Counted from the stretch's first letter, positions 21,301-31,698 are shown. The stretch is DNA of 33,984 nucleotides from CALMFT01 sp035333525 (GCA_035333525.1 DAOQQF010000006.1:1-33984); one strand, 5' to 3'. The notes: generated from the sequence alone by a model not told the origin. Made by a program: numbers and translations.

Positions 21301-22522
21301 GGACTCCTCCTCATGTTCAACCTCAACTATCAAGGATCAAACAATGTTTACCTATGATTACAAAGATTATGGAACTAAGACGATCACCTTGATAATAAAA
21401 GATCAGTATGGTAATACTTCTACAACAAGCAAAACCATCGATATAAAGACTCCCGAAAAAAGATTATACCTTTCACTTATGTCAACTCCTGATAATAAAC
21501 AAACCACCAATGGATTCGAACTTGATGTTGGTAAATTACTTTCCAATCAGATTATCCTCTATCCACTCTATCAATGAACAGGTCAATGCTATCTCGATAC
21601 TACTCCAAACAACGACAAAGACAAAGACAACAACCTGCCTTGCAATAAAGTTCACACAATCAATGTAAGATCGTTGGCTCCTACTGTATATTATACACTC
21701 TATTACGAGAACAGCAAAGGCATGACCAACAAGATCATTGCGGTCAATATATTAGATAATCAGACGATTATACCTACAGAATACACCTCAATTGCAGGTC
21801 GCATCAATAAACTCATGGAACAGTATCATGGTCAAACATGATATGACACGTTTGTTACTATCCTCCAATGATTAGGACAAAATTTATGAGATAAACAGGC
21901 GGTTACTGAATATCTCATCGACTTAGATCAAGAAACAAAAAATATCACTCTATCAGATAATAGCAAAAAGGAATTAAAAGCTATAACTGATGAGTTGGCT
22001 ACTCAATGATACAGAGCAACTCAAGGTCTTTCTGATTATGAGAGAGTTAAGGCCGATATCATTGCATATGCAAACCCCACACTCGAGACTAAACTTCAAT
22101 CACTGTTTACTTCTCTAGAAGAAACAAGCGACAAAACCAAAATGTATGAATACCTCTCATCACTACTGCAACTCTATGGCCAAGAGGTGTCAGTTTGAAC
22201 AATTGATCAGACTGATTACACAAATATCAAAGAACTTGTATGTAAAATTGTTTCTATCAAAGAGATACCAGGCACTAAGTGTACTGATGGCGAAATACAA
22301 ATTGATAATCAACCAGCCATCGATCCCACTACAAATACCGATTCAGATGAAACTAATGCGTCTGAATGAGGAAGTTCATTGCTCAAATGGATATTATGGA
22401 TCATTGGTGGTATTGTGCTCATTTTTATAGTACTCGTTATCATATTTGCGATCAAGGCAAGAATGGATAGATCGAAAGTTGAAGCAGAACACGAATGAGA
22501 AGAGTGAGAAATCAAGGAGTAA
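18383..22522 (+). CDS. Large PKD-repeat surface protein with signal peptide and C-terminal membrane anchor
   Basis: This 1379-aa protein is predicted to be exported. MKTFIKSLILGLVLINSIGS followed by SFAQ is a typical signal peptide. After an N-terminal helical part come at least five beta-sandwich PKD-like modules. The clearest is ISYIWDFGDSTTR...IFDKVGVYKVGVTVT; others include GLYTVKLTVVDKQGLS and THKVKLKVTDSFGKSA, and IIKYDFDGDGTDDL. Several module positions where PKD domains have Trp are CGA (FD-CGA-GFSD). A helical region precedes a Ser/Asp/Gly-rich linker and one membrane helix (LLKWILWIIGGIVLIFIVLV) with a charged cytoplasmic tail. PKD proteins mediate adhesion or matrix binding; attachment to a host cell is a reasonable inference for this lineage. 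It follows 17805-18377 by 5 nt. Confidence 0.9.
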
Positions 22523-22535
22523 AAACAAACCTATT

Positions 22536-22964
22536 TTAGACAAAATCTCTACTATGATGAGTTTTGAGGCCTAATCAATCAATAATCGTTACTCAATGAT
22601 CGTGACATACCTGAACCTCAGGTATGTTTTTAGTAAATCTATCTCATCATTTAGTAAAGACAATATGTACATAACCATGATAGAGTTCTTTGATCTGAGT
22701 AAATACCATATCAAGTGACTTACATACACTATGATCAGTATCTATTGAAAGAATAGCTTTATCAACTGACTTTAGTGCTCATACTACTCTCATTCTCAAC
22801 TGTTCGTCTTGGAATGATGGTACTCATCTTTTGAGCATCGCTTGATGATCGTTATTTACAATGACCCATAATTCATCACCCAACATTTTGGACAACTCAA
22901 AACACTCAATATGTCCTGGGTGAAGAGGATTAAAATATCACGATGTAACAACAATAGTTTTCAT
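22536..22964 (-). CDS. HxGH-motif nucleotidyltransferase (cytidylyltransferase-like)
   Basis: This 142-aa protein has the cytidylyltransferase fold. MKTIVVTSGYFNPLHPGHIE carries the HxGH catalytic motif near the N-terminus. LGDELWVIVNND is the second strand, and VFTKGGDRFTKNIPE sits where the family has its ISSTxxR-like loop but with altered residues. Such enzymes couple CTP or ATP to a phosphorylated alcohol or sugar, as in RfaE C-terminal domain or TagD. It is the third gene of a minus-strand run with a glycosyltransferase fragment, which would suit cell-envelope glycan synthesis. Its 3' coding part contains a hairpin that may terminate the convergent PKD transcript. Substrate unknown. Confidence 0.85.
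22606..22631 (+). terminator. Hairpin plus T-run, probable terminator of the PKD gene
   Basis: CATACCTGA-ACC-TCAGGTATG is a perfect 9-bp stem with a 3-nt loop followed by TTTTT on the plus strand. It lies 83 nt after the PKD stop. It is also protein-coding on the minus strand (NIPEVQV of the nucleotidyltransferase), so one sequence serves both uses if the assignment is right. Confidence 0.7.
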
Positions 22965-22988
22965 TACATAAAATAAAAACAAATAGTA

Positions 22989-23351
22989 CTACTTTTTTGA
23001 AAGCGGCACTCGATGTTGAGAACCTTTATAAAAAGTATATTCATATCCTATCCCGTCAATCACTTTTCTATCACCAAGTATTGGTTTTGAACTATGAGTA
23101 TCAACTAATAAATGAGATGCTTTATTTCTATTTGATCGTCTAACTATAGGTTCACCACATGACTTATATCACAATATCTCGGTTATTCATACCTTGTAAT
23201 TACCTTCATTATCAAGATATTTTGATCATGAAATATGTAATCAAATGAATGCTTTCTGTTGTTGAGAAAGCTCTTCCCAAGGCAAACCTCATAAAGGTGG
23301 TTTATAAGTCTTTCACTTGAGTTCAATAGTTTCAAGAGTAATAAGAGACAT
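22989..23351 (-). CDS. Unknown small protein
   Basis: This is a 120-aa soluble protein I do not recognise. It begins MSLITLETIELKGKTYKPP, contains LPWEELSQQQKAFIGLHISG and ends near YTFYKGSQHRVPLSKK. It has no membrane segment and is mildly basic. The start codon overlaps the glycosyltransferase stop by one base (TAATG), and the nucleotidyltransferase starts 24 nt after its stop, so it is the middle gene of a three-gene operon. Confidence 0.72.
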
Positions 23352-23902
23352 TATGCGTTACACAATGATATAAAAGTATCAAGCCAATAGTTTGATCAGT
23401 ATATAGTTTTTATCGTTTTCTTGTCAATACGAGGTGGTTTATTACTTAGTGGTCAGTCTATCACCGATCTCATCAAAGAGGTAAACTGTTCCGATTCAGT
23501 TTTACCAGGCTGTTTTGTAATATCCAACTCTGGAAGGATAAATTGAGACAATCATCATTTCGCAAATCATATTGTCGGAACGCCACAACTTGCAGCATCA
23601 AGAGCTGTTAATCAAAATGTTTCCAAAAACTGAGACGGCATAAGAAGATAGTCATACTCAGGCAATATACTCAAGATACTCTTGAGAGCAACCTGGCCAT
23701 GATACGATACGCCTTGTGGAATATGTTTGATCGTTTCAAGCACTATCGATCTCATACTCCCCTGACCATAGATGTCATATATTATACGTCATGTTTTGAA
23801 TCGATTCTTGGTTTGGGGAGAAGATAATCGATCAATGATTAAACTCCAACCCTTTTCGGGTTCCAACCTATGCATCGAGATTAACTTGATAGTAGAGTTC
23901 AT
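23351..23902 (-). CDS. GT4-type glycosyltransferase, C-terminal half only
   Basis: This 183-aa protein matches only the nucleotide-sugar-binding half of GT-B fold family 4 glycosyltransferases. LISMHRLEPEKGWSLIIDRL is the usual start of that domain. YGQGSMRSIVLE, PEYDYLLMPSQFLETFGLTA and EA-like LDAASCGVPTIGFAKGG are the donor-binding motifs. The acceptor-binding N-terminal half (about 170 aa) is missing: upstream there is an in-frame TAA at about 50 codons-equivalent or less before the ATG, and murD begins in the opposite direction. It may be a remnant, or work with a separate N-terminal partner. The next gene starts in TAATG overlap. Confidence 0.8.
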
Positions 23903-23980
23903 TTGACTATCATAGTAATAATAAACATCTTGATATCAAGAGGTGAACCAATAAACAATTTACCATGTACACTATGCACT
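23903..23980. promoter_or_regulatory. Divergent intergenic region with two short palindromes
   Basis: This 78-bp spacer between the divergent glycosyltransferase fragment and murD holds ACTATCATAGT (23906-23916) and CTTGATATCAAG (23929-23940), both perfect small palindromes. They could be operator sites, but AT-rich DNA yields such palindromes by chance. Confidence 0.3.
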
Positions 23981-25267
23981 ATGACCGTCATGTATGGAAA
24001 ATGATCAGTTTGAAACTGAGTTATAAATATACTTACTAAACTCCACCAAGAGTGTATGATCATGGATGATACTGATCGTGATGATACATTGTTGGACAAG
24101 GCTGATCAGATTATCATCACTCCTGGCATCCCCCCATCTCATAATATATACCAGGTTTATGGTCACAAAATAAAGGGCGAACTAGACGTATGTTGGGATA
24201 TTATACATCATAACCATCTTGAAGATCAGATTCATATGATTTGAATTACATGAACTGATGGTAAATCAACAACAAGTTGGATAACATACAACATTATAAA
24301 ACAACTCTGTGATAATCAGATTATCAATGATAAACACTATCATGTACTCTTGTGAGGTAATTTTGAACCCCCTGTGAGTGATCTAATCAGCACCATTGTT
24401 GATACTCAGATATGAGTATCCCAGGATACGATACAACATCATTGGATACTAGTTGTGGAGGTTTCATCATTTATGGCATCAATGATTCACTCTTGTGAGT
24501 TTGATTGGAGTATTTTTACCAACTTCAATGTCGATCACCTCAATCGACATCCGGATATGAAGCATTATTTCCAATCAAAGTCTAACCTTATTATTCATAC
24601 TCATCATCAAGGTTTTGTTCATCCAGAACTTATAGAACCACTTCATGAAACTGGTATCAACAACATAGTTGCCTATCCACTTGATTTTGATCTATCACAT
24701 ACCCATTTTATGTGAGCACACAATAGTATGAATCGAAGTGCAAGCATACAGTGTCTCCAAGCCCTCTGTCACGAACTCTCTATCCCATTTATAATAGATA
24801 GTACGATAATCTGATCGATTAAACCACTCCACCATAGAACTGAATATATCGCCACAATTGATGGAGTTCGTATTATTAGTGATGCACATGGTCTCACAGG
24901 ACAGGCTCAAGAATCAGCAATTAGGTCTTTTGATGAAAAGATTGTCTTAATTTGTGGATGATCTGATAAGGGGTTCGACTTTCATGAATTAGATGCAACT
25001 TATCGCCACTATGTAGGTGCTTCATTTTGTTTTGGCCAAACCAAAGATCACTTTCAATGAGTGTTTAGTGCGCTTAACATTCCCTGTTTTACATACGATG
25101 AGTTTGATCAGTGTATCTATGATGCATTTTCCTATTGCAAAGAACATACTATTTGAGTATTATTATTCTCTCCAGGATGCGCTAGTTTTGATATGTTTCG
25201 TAATCGAGAAGAGAGAGCGAACAAACGAATGATGATTATTTCTACTTTATGAGGTAAATGATTATAA
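23981..25267 (+). CDS. murD: UDP-N-acetylmuramoyl-L-alanine--D-glutamate ligase
   Basis: This 428-aa Mur ligase adds D-glutamate to UDP-MurNAc-L-Ala in the cytoplasm, an essential peptidoglycan step. The N-terminal Rossmann domain starts MTVMYGKGSVGNGV. The ATP site GITGTDGKSTTS has TGA at the first two glycines. FNVDHLNWHPDMKHY is the DHLDwH motif, LHHRTEYIATIDGV the HR-E motif with Arg as AGA, CGGSDKGFDF and LLFSPGCASFDMFRNWEERA the C-terminal motifs. CGA occupies aromatic positions in the second and last of these. Length is normal for MurD. ATG 23981 fits the domain start. The GNAT gene overlaps its end by 10 nt. Confidence 0.93.
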
Positions 25268-25716
25268 AAGATACTCTGACCAGCATAGATGATATAAGAG
25301 AATTTGATAAACATTTTCTTGTGGAGCACTTTCAGCCATGATTGGTCTCCAAACAGAGAGGAACTATAAATGAAAAAAGAATCCAAAATCATGAATCACA
25401 ACTTCGTCTTTTTGCATACTACAACCATGAACTCATCTGAATACTGATGGCAAGACCAAATCATTTTATACATCAACAATTAGCACCATTCAATCGATAT
25501 CTCTCAGATCTATTTGTAAGACCTGATAGACAAAAACATCCTGATTTTCGTGTATGAACACAACTCATATCAGAACTCTATCGTAGAGTATCTTGATGTT
25601 CAATCTTGGTACAAGCAGTAAACCACTCATGATGATTTTATAAAAAACAATGATTTGAGTATATAAATACCCTAGAAGATGCAATATTCTATGGGAAAAA
25701 AATTAAGGAAATATAG
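25258..25716 (+). CDS. GNAT-family N-acetyltransferase
   Basis: This 152-aa protein resembles GNAT acyl-CoA N-acetyltransferases. ELIGILMARPNHF is the beta2-beta3 hairpin. YLSDLFVRPDRQ leads to the acetyl-CoA site, where GTQLISELYRRV replaces the usual RGxGxG loop in part. ILVQAVNHSGGFYKKQGFEY matches the C-terminal N-x-x-A-x-x-F/Y-Y-xx-x-GF motif. The acceptor is unknown. It begins inside the murD 3' end (10-nt overlap), and copy 3 of the dispersed 3'-element starts directly at its stop codon. Confidence 0.85.
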
Positions 25717-25765
25717 GGAAATAATACAAATTAAGTATCAAAAGAGAACTATTATTTTGGTAAAT
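25716..25765 (+). repeat. Dispersed 3'-element, copy 3 (family B)
   Basis: GGGAAATAATACAAATTAAG, then TATCAAAAGAGAACTATTAT and TTTGGTAAAT. The first G is the last base of the TAG stop of the GNAT gene. Like copy 2 it lacks the AAGT segment of the longer copies. Confidence 0.85.
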
Positions 25766-25980
25766 GGAAGAGGTATCATGAGTGTCACTATAACTACTGC
25801 AATTACTATATCATATGTCAATTTATTTATTCATAACTATACGACTACCAAATAAGGATAAGAATTTCATAAAGTACAACTACAGTCTTCACTTGTATAT
25901 AATCCAAAAAAAATAATAAACCAATAATCATATCAGCTTATTTTTTATTTTTTATTTTTTATTTTTTTTATCAATTATCC
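25766..25980. other. AT-rich intergenic region upstream of the DoxX-like gene
   Basis: A 25-codon ORF (from ATG 25778, MSVTITTAITI) is present but has no recognisable features. TATAAT at 25898-25903 may be a -10 box for the DoxX-like gene. A T-rich tract (TATTTTT repeats) runs up to the start codon at 25981. Confidence 0.4.
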
Positions 25981-26361
25981 ATGTCACTGAGAACAACCAA
26001 AATGTTGTATCGAATTCCAACGATCTTGCTTGCAGGTTTTATCTTACCATGATTGTTTTTCATGAACTCTGAAATGGCAATTGAAGGTATGAAACACGTA
26101 TGACTGACCGATGCAAAATGGTTACAACAAATCATCTGATACGGAGCACCATTGGCAATATTGTTGATTGGGATACCAAAAATTATCCCTACAAGACTCA
26201 AAGAATGGGCTTATGTAGGACTATGATGTATCTACTTGTGAGCGTTTCGAGCTCATATTCAACTCGGTGATACAATCTCTGAAATACTGATGCCATTAGT
26301 TACCTTCTGACTCTTGGTATTGTCATATTGTATGTGGCATAAGATGATTGATGGGAAGTAG
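25981..26361 (+). CDS. DoxX-like membrane protein
   Basis: This 126-aa protein has four predicted membrane helices and the layout of the DoxX_2 family. MLYWIPTILLAGFILPGLF holds the family pattern yWi-T, with Trp as CGA. YGAPLAILLIGIPKIIP, WAYVGLGCIYLGAF and LMPLVTFGLLVLSYCMW are the other helices. DoxX-like proteins are small, poorly characterised membrane proteins, sometimes linked to redox stress. It is preceded by a T-rich leader and stands alone. Confidence 0.8.
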
Positions 26362-26477
26362 GATGGATGAAGAAAGATCACCATATACCATAAATCTTTT
26401 TTTGCTCTATTATAAAATTTGATTTTATTATAAATTTATATATTATAGTTAATAAATTTATATATAATTTATAAAAT
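26362..26477. other. AT-rich intergenic region before the AAA_14 gene
   Basis: This stretch is almost entirely A and T, with several TATAAT-like hexamers, so promoter elements cannot be assigned with confidence. No gene is supported. Confidence 0.35.
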
Positions 26478-27608
26478 ATGATTGCAAGGAGTATTCAAAA
26501 TACAATAGAACAATTCATTTTTTGTAATAAAATTATTATTATCTATTGAGCTAGGCAAGTAGGAAAAACAACGCTTTCCAAATTTATTGCTGTAAAAAAT
26601 GCAGAAAACGATTACAAATACATAGATTGTGATATTATTCAAAACCGTCAAGCTCTAGAAGTACAAGATCCAGAACAACTCAAAAGATTTATATGATCTT
26701 ATAAAATCGTAATAATCGACGAGGCTCAAAGAGTAGAAAATATAGGATTGATACTAAAACTATTGCATACATATCTACCACAAATTCAATTCATAGCTAC
26801 AGGGAGTAGCAGTTTTGAACTATCTCATAAAATAAACGAACCACTCACTGGAAGGTCTATGGAATTTCTCGTGACCCCTTTTGCTGGAAACGAATTAAAA
26901 AATAAAAAAGAGTACACTTTATCCCACAATCATATTGAACAACTTTTGATGTATGGTTCGTATCCAGAAACTATAAATCATCCAGATAATGCAATACGCT
27001 ATCTCAAGAATCTTGCATCAAATTATCTATATAAAGATATTCTAGCACTTGAATCACTCAAAAAGTCAGATCAACTTTTACAATTACTTCAATTGCTTGC
27101 TTGGCAAATAGGAAATGAAGTATCATATAATGAACTTTGACAAAAACTATGACTGAGTGTCCAAACTATTCAAAAATACATATCTTTATTGGAGAAAAGT
27201 TTTATTATTTTTAGGTTACCATCATACAAAAAAAACCTCAGAAATGAAATAGGAAAGTCTCAAAAAATTTACTTTCGAGACCTATGAGTTCGCAATGCCC
27301 TTATCGATCAGTTTATTCCTATTACTTTTCGTAACGATATATGAGCATTACGAGAAAATTTTGCTCTAATTGAAAGACAAAAATATCTTCATAATACAGG
27401 TAATATAGTGAGTAGTTATTTTTGGAGAAACCATCAATGAGCTGAAATAGATTATATAGAGATTAATCCACAGTGAGAATATTTTCTCTATAAGTATAAA
27501 CGAAATGGTAATAAAAAAGTCCATATCCCAAAAGCATTTACTGACAATTATGGACAACATAATATTAAAATTATTTCTCCAAAAAATATTGATACAGTCC
27601 GGATATAA
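26478..27608 (+). CDS. AAA_14 / DUF4143 ATPase
   Basis: This 376-aa protein combines an N-terminal AAA_14 ATPase with a C-terminal DUF4143 domain. IIIIYGARQVGKTTLSKF is Walker A (first Gly is TGA), KIVIIDEAQRV is Walker B, and IATGSSSFEL is the sensor segment. ELGQKLGLSVQTIQKYISLL is a helix-turn-helix-like part. IYFWDLGVRNALI, GALWENFALIER, SYFWRNHQGAEIDYI and FTDN define DUF4143, a nuclease-like fold carrying E-D-ExK-type residues (EIDY, YKYKWN). Trp in GALWENF and KWN is CGA. These proteins are very common, often in multiple copies, in host-associated bacteria; their role is unsettled. It stands alone after an AT-rich promoter region. Confidence 0.93.
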
Positions 27609-27718
27609 GGTATGGAACTTGGAATAATTGATTCATAAAATACTAGAATTTTTGTTCGACAGTCTTTCTAAAAAAATCCAAGAAGAATTATTTTACCTCA
27701 ATCTTCTCTTTATCTATC
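27609..27718. other. Intergenic region before the PhnB-like gene
   Basis: No terminator or gene is visible. The last 25 bases before ATG 27719 are a T/C-rich tract, as at most starts in this island. Confidence 0.35.
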
Positions 27719-28564
27719 ATGTCCAAAATCACCCCTTTCATTCGATGTGAAAATAATGCCAATCAGTTGACACAAACATATCTATCTATCTTTCCTGAAT
27801 CCAAAATCTGTGAATCCAATCCGATAGTGACTACAATAGAAGTATTTGGTCAAACCAATGGTGGCCAACATTCATGATGAGTTCGTAATCCAAGTATCTC
27901 TTTTTCACTGCGAATCAAAGACTATGATCTTACCAAAAAACTATGGGACAAACTCATCCAATGAGGTCAGATTATGATGGATTTTGCTGATTATCCATGG
28001 AGTAAGTGATATGGTCGATGTAATGATAGTCATGGTACTAGTTGGCAAGTAATGTTTGATGATCGTGAGTCTACGAGTATCAATCAGATTATTCCTAGTT
28101 TTATGTTCGTTCAACACAATACGGGTAAAGCTCAAGAAGCAATGGAGTTTTACTGCTCAGTGTTTCCCAACTCCACGATAGATTTCACTCGAGCATATGG
28201 AGAAAATACGATGTGAGAAAATCCAATACATCTAAGTCATGCGGAGTTCAAGCTTCACGGACAACAGTTTATTGCACTTGATAGTGGAGCAAACCATGCG
28301 TTCAACTTCAATGATGGTGTCTCGCTTATGATTGCTTGCGATGGCCAAGAAGAAGTTGATTATTATCGGGATAAGCTGATTACAGATGGCGGAAGCGAAG
28401 TACAATGTGGTTGGTGCAAAGACAAGTATGGTGTCAGCCGACAAGTTATTCCAATTCAACTCCAACAAGCACTATCCAATCCAGATCAGCACAAAGCACA
28501 ATATGCTATGCAAACTATGATGAACATGAAAAAGATTATTATTGATGAGTTATATCAAAGATAA
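27719..28564 (+). CDS. Tandem VOC (PhnB-like / 3-demethylubiquinone methyltransferase-like) protein
   Basis: This 281-aa protein has two PhnB-like VOC modules. Module 1 runs from MSKITPFIRCENNANQ to NDSHGTSWQVMFDD, module 2 from IIPSFMFVQHNTGKAQEAME to CGWCKDKYGVSWQVIP. The family ending C-G-W-x-x-D-x-x-G-V-S-W-Q-x-x-P is complete only if CGA at 28439 is Trp, and Y-Y-W-D-K-L only if CGG at 28367 is Trp. Module 1 has SWQ with an ordinary TGG. VOC proteins bind metal through His/Glu and catalyse varied reactions; the specific activity here is unknown. It begins a series of small independent genes. Confidence 0.88.
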
Positions 28565-28621
28565 TCAGATACTACATCCTATTTCACAATTCTCTATCAC
28601 ATTTATTATTACTATCATCCC

Positions 28622-29269
28622 ATGATGAAGAAGATTCTTATAATCATTCTTATGATACTCATTCTTTGAGGCTGAATAACTCTGTTTTTTAGTGAAAAAA
28701 ACTGAACAGAAAGAGTAAATCTATGAGAATATGAAACCAATACTCGTAGTATAGACAATATACCAGTCAATCATAATGATTTTTCAAATACATCTATTGA
28801 TAACATTATTACCGTGCGTGGCATGATAGAGCTCTCTAACTTTTCTGATATGTGGACCAATGTACCTGACCAATTAAAAGACACCTCTACAATATTTTTT
28901 ATACCAGATGCGGAAAGTGATTTTTCACAATGGGTGTTGAAAACACATCCAACACGAAATCAAACTAATCTACCACGTCTCTTTTTATGATGTACATCAG
29001 ATGGTATTCATGGACATGCAGAATTACTTTGAGAACTATCAGCAAATACAGGTGAGTTGAGTACTTGATTTCGCTGATTTTCATTTGAACCCATAGATTT
29101 TACTCTACCTCCTGATACTACAGGTTATCATACGGTTACTATAACCATGCCACTAATGTTCTTGGATAAAGTAAAGAATGTGGATTTGCCAGATAGAGCA
29201 AGACCAGGTGATTGCACCGCAGATAGTAAAATTATTAGTATTGATAACCAAGTCATTGTTTATAAATAA
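28622..29269 (+). CDS. Unknown exported or membrane-anchored protein
   Basis: This 215-aa protein is not recognised. The N-terminus MMKKILIIILMILILGGITL is a strong hydrophobic signal or anchor. The rest is soluble and beta-rich, with three cysteines (LGCTSDG, GDCTAD) but no lipobox. It ends VIVYK. It would lie outside the cytoplasmic membrane. The start is preceded by a pyrimidine-rich tract and lies 57 nt after the PhnB-like gene. Confidence 0.72.
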
Positions 29270-29303
29270 TCAGCATATTTTTTATCTCTTTTTTTTCTAT
29301 ACT

Positions 29304-29714
29304 ATGTCACACATCTATATCAATCTGCCTATCAAAGATCTTGAAAAATCTATTGCATTTTATCAAGCACTTGGCTTTACTCAAAATATGCAATTTTCTG
29401 ATGAAAAAGCAGCAGCAATGCAATATGATGATAATCTGACTATTATGCTACTCACCCATGAATTTACCAAATGATTTTTACCAACTACCAAAGAAATAGC
29501 TGATAGTCACAAAACATGTTGATGATTATATGCACTTCAATTTGACAGTAAAGAACAGGTAGATACCTTTTTTGAGAAGGCTCTTATGGCATGAGGCAAA
29601 GCAACAATTCCTACCTATGATTATGGATTTATGTATGGTCGTGATTTCGAAGATCTTGATGGATACATCCGAGAAGCATTTTGGATGAACGCTGAAAGTA
29701 TTCCACAAGAGTAA
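29304..29714 (+). CDS. VOC-family (glyoxalase-like) protein
   Basis: This 136-aa single VOC module begins MSHIYINLPIKDLEKSIAFY, with the family pattern of strand then helix and F-Y. It ends with GRDFEDLDGYIWEAFWM, the canonical D-x-D-G-x-x-W-E motif, with the first Trp as CGA and the second as TGG. The GRDFEDPDG type is common in uncharacterised VOC proteins. TATACT lies directly upstream of the ATG within a T/C-rich leader. Activity unknown. Confidence 0.87.
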
Positions 29715-29799
29715 ATATAGTAGTCTTTTCTCTTGAAAAGTACTGATAGAATCATTATCATCATTTTGTATCTTTTTATCCTCTCTCTCTTTTTCTTGT

Positions 29800-30186
29800 A
29801 TGACAAACCCTGTATGACGATTTGAAATTTATGTGACCGACATGAATAGAGCAAAAACATTTTATGAACAAGTGCTCCAAAAATGATCATGGATAGACCT
29901 TTCTGGTGTTGGTGAAGGTAATCAAGACATGCAAATGTTTGCATTCCCATGGGACAATGAAGGTATTTGAGCAGCAGGTGCACTTGTAAAAATGAAAGGA
30001 TATACTCCTTCAAATTTTGGTACTATTGTTTATTTCTCTTGTGATGATTGTTCAGTAGAAGAATCGAGAGTAGAAACAAATGGAGGCAAAGTCTGTAAAT
30101 CAAAGACAACTATTGGTGAATTTGGATTCATATCTATTATTCAAGACACAGAATGAAATACAATAGGATTACATTCGATGAAGTAA
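29800..30186 (+). CDS. VOC-family (glyoxalase-like) protein
   Basis: This 128-aa VOC module starts MTNPVGWFEIYVTDMNRAKT, which matches the NPVGWFEIYV-D-RA-FY start of a well-defined VOC subfamily; the Trp is the CGA at 29818. The later part GEFGFISIIQDTEGNTIGLH fits the D-x-E-G-N-x-x-G-L-H-S metal-site ending. It is the third VOC gene within 2.5 kb. A pyrimidine-only tract (CTCTCTCTTTTTCTT) precedes its start. Confidence 0.88.
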
Positions 30187-30241
30187 GCGATAAGCATCAA
30201 AAAAAATAATTTCTATTTATTTTCTAATGTCTTATAGCATT

Positions 30242-30679
30242 ATGTCAAATCAAACACTCCATTTTACTACTACTATCAACGCACCAGTCGCTACAGTACG
30301 AGATATTATGCTTAGTCATCCAACTTATGAAGAACGAACTAAAGCATTTTCAGAATGATCAACGTATATATGATCATGGGATCAATGATCAGAGATCAAA
30401 TTTGTTGGTCCATCAGGACAATGAGGGATGCTTGCTATGATTGCTCATAATACATTACATGAATATCTATCTATCAAACATCTTGGCGAGATAGGTGCTG
30501 ATGGTCATATAACAAAACATGAATATGAAAGTTTTGAAAATTATCGTTTTATAACAATCAATGATAACACAACGCAACTTGATATAGAAATGACAGCTAT
30601 GCCAAACGAACGGGTAGATATGTTCAATGACATGTGGCCCAAAGCGTTGAAATTATTGAAAGAGTTATGTGAACAATAG
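30242..30679 (+). CDS. SRPBCC (START-like) domain protein
   Basis: This 145-aa protein has the SRPBCC hydrophobic-ligand-binding fold. TINAPVATVWDIML is the usual opening strand and helix, with Trp as CGA. YEEWTKAFSEGSTYIGSW and GSEIKFVGP match a subfamily in which a W-T pair and G-S-x-x-x-G-x-W are conserved. The C-terminal helix is WPKALKLLKELCEQ. ATG 30242 is preferred because the domain begins directly after it; ATG 30227 in frame would add five residues. Ligand unknown. Copy 4 of the dispersed element follows 41 nt after its stop. Confidence 0.83.
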
Positions 30680-30720
30680 ATATTACCTTCTTTTGAAATA
30701 CACAACCTTTAAACAATATA

Positions 30721-30798
30721 GGAACCTTGTGAAATAAGTAATACCAATTACGTATCAAAAGAGAATTATTATTTTAGTAAATACCGATGATATAACTA
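30721..30798 (+). repeat. Dispersed 3'-element, copy 4 (family B, longest)
   Basis: This is the fullest copy: GGAACCTTGTGAAATAAGTA to GATATAACTA. It includes a small potential hairpin GTAAT-ACCA-ATTAC. Its last base is the A of the next gene's ATG, so here the element forms the whole leader of the small membrane protein gene. Confidence 0.88.
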
Positions 30799-31103
30799 TG
30801 AAAACCTTACGATTCAAGCGCAAACTGTATTGACGATGATGGAGCCCAGCATCATGGCAAGGACGAATGGTACTTATACTCTATATACTGATGATATGAT
30901 GACGAATAGTCATATATGATTCAATGGCGAACAAAGAACTTCAACAATATACATGAACTAATCTAGAATCAAACGCATGAGGCAATCTCGTTGTACTATT
31001 ACTTCCTATAGCGGTATTGACTATTATACTCATTATTGTTTGTACTTACACCGGAGAAACACCAAAACGACAATGGTGAAACCAAAACAATACTACAAAA
31101 TAG
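30798..31103 (+). CDS. Small membrane protein, unknown
   Basis: This 101-aa protein has a basic, aromatic N-terminus (MKTLRFKRKLYGRWWSPASW) and two hydrophobic helices (MVLILYILMIGG and VVLLLPIAVLTIILIIVCTY), ending in a polar tail. I do not recognise the family. It is read through seven or more TGA codons. It starts directly at the end of repeat copy 4, with no ribosome-binding site. Confidence 0.65.
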
Positions 31104-31137
31104 TATCATACTGATTTTAACCTTCTATATACATATC

Positions 31138-31668
31138 ATGAAAGTAGTGGCTTTCTTAAGAGGGATTAATGTCGGTGGTCATCATAAAGTCCCTATGTCA
31201 GAATTGATCAAAAAATTATCTGAATGCGGTTGTAGCAATAACAAAACACTACTCAATACAGGTAATGTAATTTTTAATACCATACAGACAGATATAAAAC
31301 TACTAGAACACACTATAGAAGAATATTTATGACAGTCTTTTGGTTTTTCAATCCCAGTAATACTAAGGACTTTTGAAGAAATTGTCGCATTAGTTGCTCG
31401 TAATCCATTCGCAACAATTAATACAAACAAAAACACTCGTCTCTATGTATCGTTTTCCAAAGAAACGATAATTACAGATATAACATTACCCTACCTATCA
31501 CATGACAACTCATTTACTATACTTTCTATAGATCAAAATACTATAGTAAGTGTATTGGATCTCTCTATTAGTAATACACCAAAATGAATGAACGACCTCG
31601 AAAAGATAGGTAAAAAGACTATTACCACAAGAAATCGAAATACTATTGTAAAACTCACAAAACTCTAA
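31138..31668 (+). CDS. DUF1697 family protein
   Basis: This 176-aa protein matches DUF1697. MKVVAFLRGINVGGHHKVPM is the family signature, followed by LLNTGNVIFNT (the s/nTGNvvF motif) and VILRTFEEIVALVARNPF (R-t-eel-lvarNPF). The function of the family is unknown. The length is normal and the gene is a single cistron with a short AT-rich leader. Confidence 0.92.
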
Positions 31669-31698
31669 AACTCTTTTATGTATTGTTGTAAAAAAACC

